Source: Psychrilyobacter piezotolerans (GTDB taxonomy: Bacteria > Fusobacteriota > Fusobacteriia > Fusobacteriales > Fusobacteriaceae). From it: a stretch of DNA of 64,000 nt. Every line of letters starts with the position of its first letter. Positions within the stretch are counted from its first letter, which is position 1. A program made the position numbers and the translations under genes. The notes under the pieces are model-generated. The model was not told where the DNA came from, searched no databases, and saw only the letters and a list, made by a program, of their open reading frames with translations. Where the stretch lies: contig NZ_QUAJ01000017.1 of the NCBI RefSeq assembly GCF_003391055.1, positions 1 to 64,000 on the forward strand. The letters are read 5' to 3'. Positions 24,595 to 33,962 of this stretch are shown piece by piece.

Positions 24595-26079
24595 ATGAAT
24601 AAGAAAAAATTTCAAATGCCAACAGCCTATACTATTTTAATTAGTATAATAGCTATAGTGGCGGTATTAACATGGATAGTTCCGGCAGGACAGTATGATC
24701 TTGTAGACCCGTCAGCATCTAAACCACAGCCAATTCCGGGAACTTATCAGGTAGTGGAGTCTAATCCACAGGGGTTATGGGAAGTAATAAATGCTCCTAT
24801 CAATGGTTTTTATCAAGCTAAGGATATTGCATTGTTTGTATTGGTAATTGGTGGATTCTTAGGTATAGTAATGAAGACAGGTGCTATCGATGCAGGAATA
24901 GGGCAGGTTATAAAAAAATTAAAGGGAAGGGAAAAGATAATGATTCCTATCCTTATGATGATATTTGCAGCAGGGGGAACTTCTTTTGGAATGGCAGAAG
25001 AAACCATCGCTTTTTATCCCTTATTGATACCTGTATTTATTGGAGCCGGCTATGATGCTATGACAGCAGTAGGAGTAATCCTTCTTGGAGCCGGGACAGG
25101 GGTACTGTGTTCTACGGTAAACCCATTTGCTACAGGAGTAGCCTCTGGATTTGCGGGGATATCCATAGGTGACGGACTTGGATTAAGACTGATTATGATG
25201 GCTGTTTTACTTACCTTTGCCATTATCTACGTGATGAGATATGCTGAAAAAGTTAAAAAAGATCCAAGTAAATCTATAATATTTGATCTTAAAAAAGCCA
25301 ATGAAGATCATTTTTTAGGAACTAAATCTCAAGAAACACCTGAATTAACTTCCAAAAGAAAGATAATTCTTGGAATTTTTGGCGGGACATTCCTTGTTAT
25401 GATATTAGGAGTAATACCTTGGGCATATAAATTTAACATAACAATCTTTGAAGATATGAATAATTTCTTCATCACACTACCTGTAATAGGTAAACTCTTA
25501 GGTGGAATGGTTCCTTTAGGTGACTGGTGGTTTGGAGAGATGACTGTTTTATTCATGGTTTCGGCAGTCTTAATAGGGAAAATTTTTGGGATGGAAGAAA
25601 AAGAAATAGTATCTGTATTTGTAAATGGTGCGAGAGATCTTTTAGGAGTAGCCTTAATAGTAGGTGTTTCTAGAGGAATTACTATAGTAATGAATGCTGG
25701 TGGAATGACCAATACGGTATTATACTGGGGAGAACAGGCTTTGACAGGTGTGGGATCGACAGCATTTGCAATTATCTCATACTTATTCTACCTGCCTATG
25801 TCTTTCCTGGTTCCTTCGACCTCTGGACTAGCCACTTTATCTATGCCTATCATGGCTCCCCTTGGAGAGTTTTCAGGATTAGCAAAGAATATAGTAGTAA
25901 CTTCGTATCAATCTGCTTCAGGGGTATTAAATATAGTTACTCCTACATCGGCAGTGGTAATGGGAGCACTGGGAATAGCGAGAGTATCTTATACTAAATG
26001 GCTTAAATTTGTAATGCCATTATTCGTTTCATTTATATTGATTACTATGTTATTATTAGCAATAGGAACAATGATGTAA
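24595..26079 (+). CDS. YfcC-family amino-acid/peptide carrier
   Basis: A 494-residue membrane protein with about 12 hydrophobic segments. It starts with a short basic N-terminus followed by TAYTILISIIAIVAVLTWIVPAG, the opening of YfcC / C4-dicarboxylate-anaerobic-carrier-like proteins. Further motifs are GGTSFGMAEETIAFYPLLIP and a late LVPSTSGLATLSMPIMAPLG. YfcC members are predicted carriers for basic amino acids, dipeptides or dicarboxylates; few have tested substrates. In this operon it probably imports the isoaspartyl peptide or aspartate. AGGGGGG precedes the ATG. Confidence 0.85.
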   Translation: MNKKKFQMPTAYTILISIIAIVAVLTWIVPAGQYDLVDPSASKPQPIPGTYQVVESNPQGLWEVINAPINGFYQAKDIALFVLVIGGFLGIVMKTGAIDAGIGQVIKKLKGREKIMIPILMMIFAAGGTSFGMAEETIAFYPLLIPVFIGAGYDAMTAVGVILLGAGTGVLCSTVNPFATGVASGFAGISIGDGLGLRLIMMAVLLTFAIIYVMRYAEKVKKDPSKSIIFDLKKANEDHFLGTKSQETPELTSKRKIILGIFGGTFLVMILGVIPWAYKFNITIFEDMNNFFITLPVIGKLLGGMVPLGDWWFGEMTVLFMVSAVLIGKIFGMEEKEIVSVFVNGARDLLGVALIVGVSRGITIVMNAGGMTNTVLYWGEQALTGVGSTAFAIISYLFYLPMSFLVPSTSGLATLSMPIMAPLGEFSGLAKNIVVTSYQSASGVLNIVTPTSAVVMGALGIARVSYTKWLKFVMPLFVSFILITMLLLAIGTMM

Positions 26080-26166
26080 AGTTTAATTTAAAATGGAGTC
26101 TATAGATTCTATAAACTCCATTTTGATAATGTTAGTGTATTAATAAAACATTTCAGGGGGAATACA

Positions 26167-27333
26167 ATGATTAAATTATTAAAAAATGCAGAGATCTACA
26201 CACCGGAGTATATAGGAAAAAAAGATATTTTAATAGCAGATAAAAAGATAGCTAAGATAGCTGACTCTATAAAGATAGATGAAAGTATAGCTACAATCAT
26301 AGATTTAAAAGGAAAAAAAGTAGTCCCTGGATTTATCGATGCCCATGTTCATATCTGCGGAGGAGGAGGAGAGGGTAGTTTTAAAACGAGAACTCCTGAA
26401 ATTCAATTGACAGATATGACCACTGCTGGTGTTACTACGGTAATAGGTGTCTTAGGAACCGATGGTACCACTAGAACTATAACAAATTTAATAGCTAAAG
26501 CAAAGGGCTTAAAAGAAGAAGGGGTATCTGCATTTGTATTGACAGGATCTTATGAGATACCTGTCAGAACCCTTACAGGAAAGATTTCAGATGATATCAT
26601 CCTAATAGAGGAAGTAATCGGATGTGGAGAGTTATCAGTTGCAGACCATAGATCATCCCACCCTACAGTGGATGAACTCTTGAGAGTAGCATCTGAAACG
26701 AGGTTAGGAGGAATTCTATCCGGGAAAGCTGGAATCATCGGAGTTCATATGGGTGATAGTAAGAACGTTACAAACTTACTTTTAGATACTCTAAATAAGG
26801 GAGATATTCCTATGAAACAATTTGTACCTACTCATATGAATAGAAATCCGTATCTATTTGAAGCTGGAATAGAGTATGGAAAAAAAGGTGGATATTTAGA
26901 CTTCACCACTTCGACTACACCTGAATATTTAGCCGATGGAGAGATTAAATGTGGAAAAGCTACAAAATTGGCCATAGAAGCTGGAGTAGATATTTCTCAA
27001 ATTACTTATACCTCAGATGGACAGGGAAGCTTGCCTGAATTTGATTCAGAAGGAAATTTAATCAGACTTAAAATAGGTAAATGTAAAACACTTTTCGAAG
27101 CTGTAAAGGAAGGAATGGAAGAGGAAGGATTAAAATTAGAAGAGATCATAAAAGTTATCACTTCAAATCCAGCTACAATATTTAAATTAACTGGAAAAGG
27201 ATTTATTCAAGAAGGTTTTGATGCTGACTTGGTAGTTTTGGATGAAAATTTAGATATAGATACAGTATTGGCTTTGGGAAATATAATGGTTGAAAAAAAG
27301 GTGCCTGTAGTTTATGGAACTTTTGAAAACTAA
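26167..27333 (+). CDS. iadA: Isoaspartyl (beta-aspartyl) dipeptidase
   Basis: A 388-residue amidohydrolase that splits beta-aspartyl dipeptides into aspartate and an amino acid. Metal-site His60 and His62 lie in GFIDAHVHICGGGGEG, followed by GVTTVIGVLGTDG, DHRSSHPTVDEL, HMGDSK, PTHMNRN and YTSDGQGSLPEFD. These match E. coli IadA (390 residues) block by block. TTTCAGGGGGAATACA before the ATG. It is the last gene of the aspartate operon and is followed by a terminator. Substrates could be damaged-protein peptides or beta-Asp-Arg from cyanophycin. Confidence 0.94.
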   Translation: MIKLLKNAEIYTPEYIGKKDILIADKKIAKIADSIKIDESIATIIDLKGKKVVPGFIDAHVHICGGGGEGSFKTRTPEIQLTDMTTAGVTTVIGVLGTDGTTRTITNLIAKAKGLKEEGVSAFVLTGSYEIPVRTLTGKISDDIILIEEVIGCGELSVADHRSSHPTVDELLRVASETRLGGILSGKAGIIGVHMGDSKNVTNLLLDTLNKGDIPMKQFVPTHMNRNPYLFEAGIEYGKKGGYLDFTTSTTPEYLADGEIKCGKATKLAIEAGVDISQITYTSDGQGSLPEFDSEGNLIRLKIGKCKTLFEAVKEGMEEEGLKLEEIIKVITSNPATIFKLTGKGFIQEGFDADLVVLDENLDIDTVLALGNIMVEKKVPVVYGTFEN

Positions 27334-27353
27334 GAAAAATTAAAATGATTTTT

Positions 27354-27385
27354 AAAAAAGGGCAAACCAAAAGGGTTGCCCTTTT
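27354..27385 (+). terminator. Terminator of the aspartate operon
   Basis: AAAAGGGCAA and TTGCCCTTTT around a short loop, directly after iadA. Confidence 0.85.
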
Positions 27386-27442
27386 CCAATCTCTCCAGTT
27401 TTTTTGAGCAATCATTCTTATCAGTTAATTAAAATATGTCTT

Positions 27443-27469
27443 GCTCCTTTTCAAGGAGCTCTATTTTTT
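27443..27469 (+). terminator. Second terminator-like hairpin before the hydrogenase operon
   Basis: GCTCCTT and AAGGAGC with a three-base loop, followed by TCTATTTTTT. Confidence 0.6.
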
Positions 27470-27626
27470 ACCAAGCTTATTATCCTATTAAAATATAAGT
27501 AAAAGCCTTGTGTGAATGGCCTAAAAATTTATTTTATTTGATTTTTACAGATACTAAAGTATTATTAAAGTATAGTGTTTTAATATTTATGATGAAAGTT
27601 CTAATTATAAACGAGGAGGAATTATA

Positions 27627-28106
27627 GTGAGATGTAATAACAGATTAAAAGATGAATATTTTACAAAATTAGATGAGTTTATTGATTCTTTAGAAGATCA
27701 AAGAGGAGAACTAATCACAGTTTTGCATAGAGCACAAGATCTTTTTGGATATCTCCCCTTGGAAGTGCAGACCCATGTGGGGGAAAAAATGAATATCCCC
27801 CTTTCAGAGATTTATGGTGTAATAACTTTTTACTCATTCTTTACTACGACACCGAAAGGGGAACATCCTATTTCAATTTGTATGGGAACTGCATGTTATG
27901 TTAATGGTTCTGAAAATATTTTAAATGAATTTAAGAGGGAGTTAGGATTAAAAATCGGAGAAACGTCAAATGATGGGAAATTTTCCATCGATATCCTCAG
28001 ATGTGTAGGGGCATGTGGAATGGCTCCCATAGTGACTGTAGGAAAAAAAGTCTATGGAAGGGTTAAGGCTGATGAAGTGGCCAATATACTAAAAGAATAT
28101 AATTAG
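27627..28106 (+). CDS. hydC: [FeFe] hydrogenase HydC-type subunit (NuoE-like, 2Fe-2S)
   Basis: A 159-residue thioredoxin-fold [2Fe-2S] subunit. Helical N-terminus with LITVLHRAQDLFGYLP, then the cluster cysteines in CMGTAC and in LRCVGACGMAP. In bifurcating hydrogenases and formate dehydrogenases this subunit sits beside the NADH/flavin subunit. GTG start with GAGGAGGA seven bases upstream. First gene of hydCBA; the downstream start follows within 13 bases. Confidence 0.93.
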   Translation: MRCNNRLKDEYFTKLDEFIDSLEDQRGELITVLHRAQDLFGYLPLEVQTHVGEKMNIPLSEIYGVITFYSFFTTTPKGEHPISICMGTACYVNGSENILNEFKRELGLKIGETSNDGKFSIDILRCVGACGMAPIVTVGKKVYGRVKADEVANILKEYN

Positions 28107-28118
28107 GGGGGAGACAAG

Positions 28119-29918
28119 GTGATTAATGGAATTAATGATTTGAATAAGATAAGAGAAGAAAAATATTTAGCTGATAAAGAAAATAAAACTATTATAAAAG
28201 TATCTATGTCTACCTGTGCTATAACTGCTGGAGCTGACACTATTTTTGAGTACTTCAAAGAGGAGATAGAGAGGGAAGGGAATGATTCTATAAAACTTAT
28301 CTCTACAGGGTGTATGGGGCTCTGCCATTCCGAACCGACAATAGAAGTTACCCTTCCAGGAGGAGAACCCAATATTTTTGGAAATCTCAATATTGCAAAA
28401 GCTGAAAAAATATTAAAGGATATCAAATATAATAAAACCCGTGAAACCGACGTATTTATAAGTAAGAAGCAGAAAAAAATAGTTTTAAAAAATTGCGGAT
28501 TTATAGACCCTGAAAATATAGTTGAGTCCATAGGAAATAACGGGTATTTTGCTTTAAATAAAGTTCTAACAAAGATGAAACCACAGGAGGTAATAGATGA
28601 AATAAAACTTTCCGGCCTCCGGGGAAGAGGGGGAGGAGGTTATCCTACAGGTTTAAAATGGCAATTTGCAGCTGATAATAAAGCAGATCAAAAATATGTA
28701 GTATGTAATGCTGATGAAGGGGATCCGGGAGCATTTATGGATAGATCCGTATTAGAAGGAGATCCCCATACTATTATAGAAGCTATGGCAATTTGCGGAT
28801 ACGCCATAGGAGCCGATCAGGGAATTATTTATATTAGAGCGGAATATCCTCTGGCTATTAAAAGACTTGAAAAAGCAATTATGGATGCAAATACCCACGG
28901 ACTTTTGGGGGAAAAAATATTTGGAACTGATTTCAACTTTAAAATTCGTTTAAAATATGGAGCAGGGGCATTTGTTTGCGGGGAAGAAACCGCTCTAGTC
29001 CATTCCATGGAAGGAAAAAGAGGAGAACCCACCTTAAAACCACCTTTTCCCGCTGAAGCCGGGTACTGGGAAAAACCTACAAATGTAAATAATGTAGAAA
29101 CTTATGGAAATATCCCCTCTATAATTAAAAAGGGGGCCCTTTGGTTTAAAAATATTGGTACGGAAAAATCATCCGGGACTAAAGTTTTTGCATTGGCTGG
29201 AAAGGTAAAAAATGTCGGACTTATAGAAGTTCCTATGGGAACCACCTTGGAAGAGGTTATTTTTGATATTGGCGGCGGGATTGTAGGAAACAAAGAATTT
29301 AAAGCTGTTCAAACTGGCGGGCCTTCTGGAGGCTGTCTTACAGAAAAGGACCTGGAGACCCCTATAGATTTTGATAACTTAATAGCCAAAGGTTCTATGA
29401 TGGGATCCGGTGGAATGATAGTAATGGATGAAGATGACTGTATGGTTGCAGTAGCTAAATTTTACCTAGGTTTTACTGTGGAAGAATCTTGTGGTAAATG
29501 TACACCCTGCAGAATAGGTACTAAAAGGTTATATGAAATTTTAGAAAGAATTACAGATGGAAAAGGCAGTTTAAATGATCTTAATTTATTAAAGGATCTG
29601 TCCAATACAATAAAAAGAGCATCTTTATGCGGGCTTGGAAAAACTGCTCCAAATCCTGTCCTATCTACCCTTAAAAATTTTCATGAGGAATATACAGCCC
29701 ATGTAAAGGAGAAAAAATGTCCGGCTACTGTATGTATAAACCTCATCCAGTTTACCATTACAGATAAATGTATCGGCTGTACTGCCTGTGCAAAGGCATG
29801 TCCCACAGAAGCTATTATGGGAAGGGCAAAAGAGAAACATTTTGTTTTTCAAGACAGGTGTATTAAATGCGGCGCATGTTACAATGCTTGTAAATTCAAT
29901 GCAATTGAGAAGAGATAG
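28119..29918 (+). CDS. hydB: [FeFe] hydrogenase HydB-type subunit (NuoF-like flavoprotein)
   Basis: A 599-residue NAD(H)/FMN subunit. The domains in order are a thioredoxin-like 2Fe-2S region (CAITAGA...CMGLCHSEP), then a NuoF core with the FMN/NADH motifs GLRGRGGGGYPTGLKW and CNADEGDPGAFMDR, and AGAFVCGEETAL. Next are the 4Fe-4S ligand motif SCGKCTPCRIGT and two C-terminal ferredoxin motifs, CIGCTACAKACPTEA and CIKCGACYNACKFNA. This architecture is that of HydB/HndC, where flavin-based bifurcation couples NADH and ferredoxin. GTG start with GGGGGGAG. Spacing to hydA is eight bases. Confidence 0.95.
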   Translation: MINGINDLNKIREEKYLADKENKTIIKVSMSTCAITAGADTIFEYFKEEIEREGNDSIKLISTGCMGLCHSEPTIEVTLPGGEPNIFGNLNIAKAEKILKDIKYNKTRETDVFISKKQKKIVLKNCGFIDPENIVESIGNNGYFALNKVLTKMKPQEVIDEIKLSGLRGRGGGGYPTGLKWQFAADNKADQKYVVCNADEGDPGAFMDRSVLEGDPHTIIEAMAICGYAIGADQGIIYIRAEYPLAIKRLEKAIMDANTHGLLGEKIFGTDFNFKIRLKYGAGAFVCGEETALVHSMEGKRGEPTLKPPFPAEAGYWEKPTNVNNVETYGNIPSIIKKGALWFKNIGTEKSSGTKVFALAGKVKNVGLIEVPMGTTLEEVIFDIGGGIVGNKEFKAVQTGGPSGGCLTEKDLETPIDFDNLIAKGSMMGSGGMIVMDEDDCMVAVAKFYLGFTVEESCGKCTPCRIGTKRLYEILERITDGKGSLNDLNLLKDLSNTIKRASLCGLGKTAPNPVLSTLKNFHEEYTAHVKEKKCPATVCINLIQFTITDKCIGCTACAKACPTEAIMGRAKEKHFVFQDRCIKCGACYNACKFNAIEKR

Positions 29919-29926
29919 GAGGGAAG

Positions 29927-31693
29927 ATGGAAACTGTAAAGATAAAAATTAATGGTATAGAAATAGAAACACCCGAACAGGTTACAATTTTAGACGCTGC
30001 CAAGAGTGCAGGAATACATATCCCGTCTCTCTGTCACTTAAAAATAGGTGAAATGGATTATATCAATGACTGTGCTTCATGCAGGATTTGCGTTGTGGAG
30101 GTAAATGGGCAGGAAAATCTCTACCCATCATGTGAAACTAAGGTATCTGAAGGTATGGAAATAGTTACTAATTCTCCGGAACTCATTGAAATAAGAAAAT
30201 CAATTTTAGAGTTACTTTTATCTAATCATCCAAAAAACTGTCTGACATGTTCAAAATCGGGAGAATGTGAATTACAAAAATTAGCGGATGAATTCAGAAT
30301 AAAAAATATCAGATTTGAAGGGGAAGAATCAACTTATAGAATAGATAATTCAGCTGCAATAATAAGGGATATCGATAAGTGTATTATGTGTAGAAGGTGT
30401 GAAACTATGTGTAATAAGGTCCAGACCTGTTATGTGCTGTCTGCTGTTAACAGGGGATTTGAAGCAGCTATTTCCCCTACCCATGAACTGGATATAGAGG
30501 ACACTAACTGTACTTTTTGCGGTCAATGTGTAGCTGTATGCCCTGTTGGAGCTCTCCATGAGAGAGATTATACCTGGGAGGCAGTGGAGGCCTTGGCTGA
30601 TCCCAGTAAAACAACGGTAGCACAGATCGCCCCGGCTGTGAGGGTAGCTCTCGGTGAAGAATTTGGGTTTGAACCAGGAACAGATGTAAGCGGGAAAATG
30701 GTCAATGTCTTGAAAAAGATGGGATTTGATCATGTATTTGACACTAATTTTGCTGCAGATTTGACTATTATGGAGGAGGCAGCAGAATTAAAAACCAGAA
30801 TAGAAAAATACCTGGCTGGGGATAAAGATGTAAAACTTCCCCTGCTCACATCATGCTGCCCGGCATGGGTGAAATTTATAGAACATAATTATCCTGAAAT
30901 GCTGGATATCCCATCTACTGCTAAATCTCCCCAGCAAATGTTCAGTAGTGTGATAAAAGAAATATGGGCTGAGGATATGGGGCTGAGAAGAGAAGATGTA
31001 TTTGTTATCTCTATAATGCCGTGTCTGGCTAAAAAATACGAGGCCTCCAGGGATGAATTTTCAAAAGATGGAAATAGGGATACCGACCTGTCTATTTCAA
31101 CCAGGGAATTAGCTAATTTAATAAAGCAGAGCGGGTTTAATTTTGAAGTATTGAAGGATGTGCCTTTTGATAATCCCTTTGGAGTTTCAAGTGGAGCTGC
31201 CGATATATTTGGCAGGACAGGGGGAGTAATAGAAGCGGCTACGAGAACTGCCTATGAATGGATTACAGGAACCAGTTTAGAAAATGTTGACTTCTCCCAA
31301 TTGAGGGGATTAGAGGGGGTAAGGATAGCTGAAGTTCCTGAACTGACAATAGATGGATCCCCCCTGAGAATTGGCATAGCCCATGGATTAGGATCAGCCA
31401 GGGAATTATTAGATAAAATTAGGAATGGAGAAGAGGTTCTGCACGCTATAGAAATTATGGCATGCAAAGGTGGATGTATAGGAGGAGGAGGTCAGCCTTA
31501 CCACCATGGTGATTTTGAAATTATTAGAAAAAGATTTGAGGGGATACAGGCTGTAGATAATAATAAAAAAATAAGGAAATCCCATGAAAATCCTTATATT
31601 AAAGAACTCTATGAAAAACATCTGGGAGAACCTATGAGTCATAAAGCACACGAACTTTTGCATACGAAATACTTTCCTAGAAAGAAAAACTAA
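29927..31693 (+). CDS. hydA: [FeFe] hydrogenase catalytic subunit HydA
   Basis: A 588-residue catalytic subunit. N-terminal 2Fe-2S plant-ferredoxin-like domain (CHLKIGEMDYINDCASCRIC), a His-Cys3 cluster region (HPKNCLTCSKSGECELQ), and two 4Fe-4S motifs (CIMCRRCETMC, CTFCGQCVAVCP). The H-cluster domain has L1 TSCCPAW (about 309), L2 IMPCLAKKYEA (about 363) and L3 MACKGGCIGGGGQP (about 511). A short C-terminal small-subunit-like tail ends PHx-type. With hydC and hydB it forms the trimeric, NAD- and ferredoxin-linked hydrogenase of fermentative anaerobes. All cluster ligands are present. Confidence 0.96.
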   Translation: METVKIKINGIEIETPEQVTILDAAKSAGIHIPSLCHLKIGEMDYINDCASCRICVVEVNGQENLYPSCETKVSEGMEIVTNSPELIEIRKSILELLLSNHPKNCLTCSKSGECELQKLADEFRIKNIRFEGEESTYRIDNSAAIIRDIDKCIMCRRCETMCNKVQTCYVLSAVNRGFEAAISPTHELDIEDTNCTFCGQCVAVCPVGALHERDYTWEAVEALADPSKTTVAQIAPAVRVALGEEFGFEPGTDVSGKMVNVLKKMGFDHVFDTNFAADLTIMEEAAELKTRIEKYLAGDKDVKLPLLTSCCPAWVKFIEHNYPEMLDIPSTAKSPQQMFSSVIKEIWAEDMGLRREDVFVISIMPCLAKKYEASRDEFSKDGNRDTDLSISTRELANLIKQSGFNFEVLKDVPFDNPFGVSSGAADIFGRTGGVIEAATRTAYEWITGTSLENVDFSQLRGLEGVRIAEVPELTIDGSPLRIGIAHGLGSARELLDKIRNGEEVLHAIEIMACKGGCIGGGGQPYHHGDFEIIRKRFEGIQAVDNNKKIRKSHENPYIKELYEKHLGEPMSHKAHELLHTKYFPRKKN

Positions 31694-31700
31694 ATAATGT

Positions 31701-31773
31701 GTTTCTCTAATCGGTTAATTATTAGATTTAGCAATAAAAAATTGAGGCTGACCCAAAAGGGTCATGCCTCAAA
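31701..31773. terminator. Repeat-family terminator after hydA
   Basis: TTGAGGC/GCCTCAA outer and GACCC/GGGTC inner arms. Together with the preceding TCGGTTAATTA...GATTTAG segment it is closely similar to the sequence at 61448-61516, and its hairpin to 49764-49799. Confidence 0.8.
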
Positions 31774-31789
31774 ATTAATTATAAATTCT

Positions 31790-33946
31790 TTAAATTTTTT
31801 CTAACTCCATTAAAGTTGTCGCCAATAAGAGTGATTTTTCAAGGAGATTATGCTTTAATATATATTCATTTCCTATATATTCTTTTTTCCCGCTTGGGCC
31901 AAATCCATCAATCACATATTTCCCACTTTCAACATTTGATATATCGGCAGAACTCCAACGGTGCTCGCCATTTATCCTTATATCAAAATTATCTGCAATA
32001 TTTTTTATTATTGACATTATTTCATCTGATTTCTCTGTTGCAGTTAATGCAGGTCTTTTTTGTCCGCCTTCCAAATGAAAATCAATGAATTTCTTATATT
32101 TGTTTGCAGGAACTATCTTTCTGATTTTCTCATCATAAACTTTAAACATTTCGTTGTCATTAAATCTTACACTCAATTCAAGATCGGCATGAGCAAAAGG
32201 TTCCGTTATATTAGATTCTATTTTAAATTCTCTTGGGGATATTATGATCCCTTTCTCTTCATTGGATAAATTCGTCCAGTCTGAAACTAGTTTTGAAAAT
32301 ACAGCTACAGCTTTTGAAACATCTTCTGAGTTTTTATTTTCTCTTAAATTCATATTGCAGGTATATGATGCTGATCCTGATCTGCTCGTTACCATCCCAC
32401 CATCAGGGAACCCACCATGAAGTCCGAATATATATTTTGCTTTTTTAGATTTTTCTTTAATTATATTCCTTGAAAATCTGCCTTGTACCGTTTCATCAGT
32501 TGTAAGCAAAACTCCTATCTTCATTTTCTTTAACATTCTGAGATATTTAAGACTTTGGAGGGATTGAAGCATCATTACTATTCCGCCCTTATGCTCCCAT
32601 ACACCGGTTCCAAAAATCTTGTGTTCAGTTTTCATAAAGTATTTTTGTTTTTTTAATTTTACATTGTTGTCTAGATTTCCAATTAAAAGATAATCATATT
32701 CTCCATCATCACTGTTTGAAAAAAACAAGATATTTCCAACTTCTGTCTGTGGAAAACTCTCATAACTAAAGCCTAAATTATTAAAGCTTTTTTTTATGAT
32801 ATTTCCAAATCTATTTACACCCTCTATATTTTTATAATAGGTATTTATGTCTATTACACCCTCTAAAAGATTTTCTGTTTGGTCTAATCTGCTTCTTAAA
32901 AAACTCTTTGCTCTGATTGGCAGGGCTATCTTTTTACCGTCTATCTTATGGTCTATTCCGATATTTTCCTTTGAAAAATATCGGAAAGAGGCTACATCAA
33001 GCATTTTATTTACCAAGGAATCAAAATCATAGCCTGCCGCTTTGGCCGCAGTAACATATGAACCGGTTGCTCCTAAACTGGCCATTGAATTTACTTCTAG
33101 TATATGAATATTATTTTCTTCATCCAGTCTGATATCAACTCTGGAAAAATCTCTCAATCCTAAAGTTTTAAAAACTTTAAGACTCAGATCCTGCATTTTT
33201 TTTGCTAACTCTTCGTCTATATCAGCAGGACATATTTTATCTTTTGGTTTAAATTTTTTATCATCTACCGTTTGGATTGCATCTGGATCACCATTCAAAT
33301 CAATCTCAAGAACAGGCAGCACTTCTACCGGTGAATTACCGATAACTCCTACTGCAAATTCCCTTCCTCTGATAAACTTTTCAACAAGAGCCTGCTGTTT
33401 AAACTCATCTATTATAAATCCGACTGCATCTCTTAATTCTTCCAAATTATATACAACTCTCAAACCAAATGAAACACTCTCCATTTTAGGCTTTACAATT
33501 ACCGGAAACTCTACATCGCTCATATCTTCATCAACAGATGAAAACACCCAGAAATCCGGTGTAGGAATGTTATTTTTTTGCAATATTATCTTTGTAATTA
33601 TTTTATCCAGTGCAATTGCATGTCCCGATGGAGATGAACCCACATAGGGAATTCCAAGCATCTCCAGCATTGCCGGGATATGCGTGTATCTGCTTTCTCC
33701 CTGTATTCCATAAGCCATATTAAAGACAATTCCAAATTTTTCCCCGTCCTGTACCTTAGGGAAAAAATCTCTTATATTATCTATAACATGCATATCCCCA
33801 TCTATAATCTCTACATTATGACCGCCTTTTTCAAGGGCATCTGCTACACGCTTTACAACTGAAGGATTATATATCTCTTTATTCTGCATACCAAAGACAT
33901 TTATTACATTACTGAAATCTTTGTTATAAATTATTGCTACTCTCAT
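31790..33946 (-). CDS. ATP-grasp ligase fused to an M20-like domain lacking metal ligands
   Basis: A 718-residue fusion. Residues 1 to about 330 are a D-Ala-D-Ala-ligase-type ATP-grasp: GIQGESRYTHIPAMLEMLGIPYVGSS, DKIITKIILQ, FPVIVKPKMESVSFG, and metal residues in SRVDIRLDEENNIHILEVNSM. Residues from about 390 have M20 topology, but by eye every expected zinc ligand is changed. GHxD reads GNLDNN, DDKGG reads EHKGG, DEE reads DET, and the last His of GYHSD is missing. So the M20 half is probably a non-catalytic or substrate-binding domain. It would join two amino or carboxylic acids using ATP; substrate unknown. ATG 33946 has GGAGGAAG upstream. It follows a glutamine amidotransferase by 16 bases. 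Confidence 0.75.
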   Translation of the reverse strand: MRVAIIYNKDFSNVINVFGMQNKEIYNPSVVKRVADALEKGGHNVEIIDGDMHVIDNIRDFFPKVQDGEKFGIVFNMAYGIQGESRYTHIPAMLEMLGIPYVGSSPSGHAIALDKIITKIILQKNNIPTPDFWVFSSVDEDMSDVEFPVIVKPKMESVSFGLRVVYNLEELRDAVGFIIDEFKQQALVEKFIRGREFAVGVIGNSPVEVLPVLEIDLNGDPDAIQTVDDKKFKPKDKICPADIDEELAKKMQDLSLKVFKTLGLRDFSRVDIRLDEENNIHILEVNSMASLGATGSYVTAAKAAGYDFDSLVNKMLDVASFRYFSKENIGIDHKIDGKKIALPIRAKSFLRSRLDQTENLLEGVIDINTYYKNIEGVNRFGNIIKKSFNNLGFSYESFPQTEVGNILFFSNSDDGEYDYLLIGNLDNNVKLKKQKYFMKTEHKIFGTGVWEHKGGIVMMLQSLQSLKYLRMLKKMKIGVLLTTDETVQGRFSRNIIKEKSKKAKYIFGLHGGFPDGGMVTSRSGSASYTCNMNLRENKNSEDVSKAVAVFSKLVSDWTNLSNEEKGIIISPREFKIESNITEPFAHADLELSVRFNDNEMFKVYDEKIRKIVPANKYKKFIDFHLEGGQKRPALTATEKSDEIMSIIKNIADNFDIRINGEHRWSSADISNVESGKYVIDGFGPSGKKEYIGNEYILKHNLLEKSLLLATTLMELEKI

Positions 33947-33962
33947 TTCTTCCTCCAAAATT

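Noticed and set aside
21096-27333. C4-dicarboxylate respiration operon (fumarase plus malate transport)
   Set aside because: The lyase reads as aspartase and the racemase and IadA point to aspartyl substrates; a fumarase role is not excluded but less likely.
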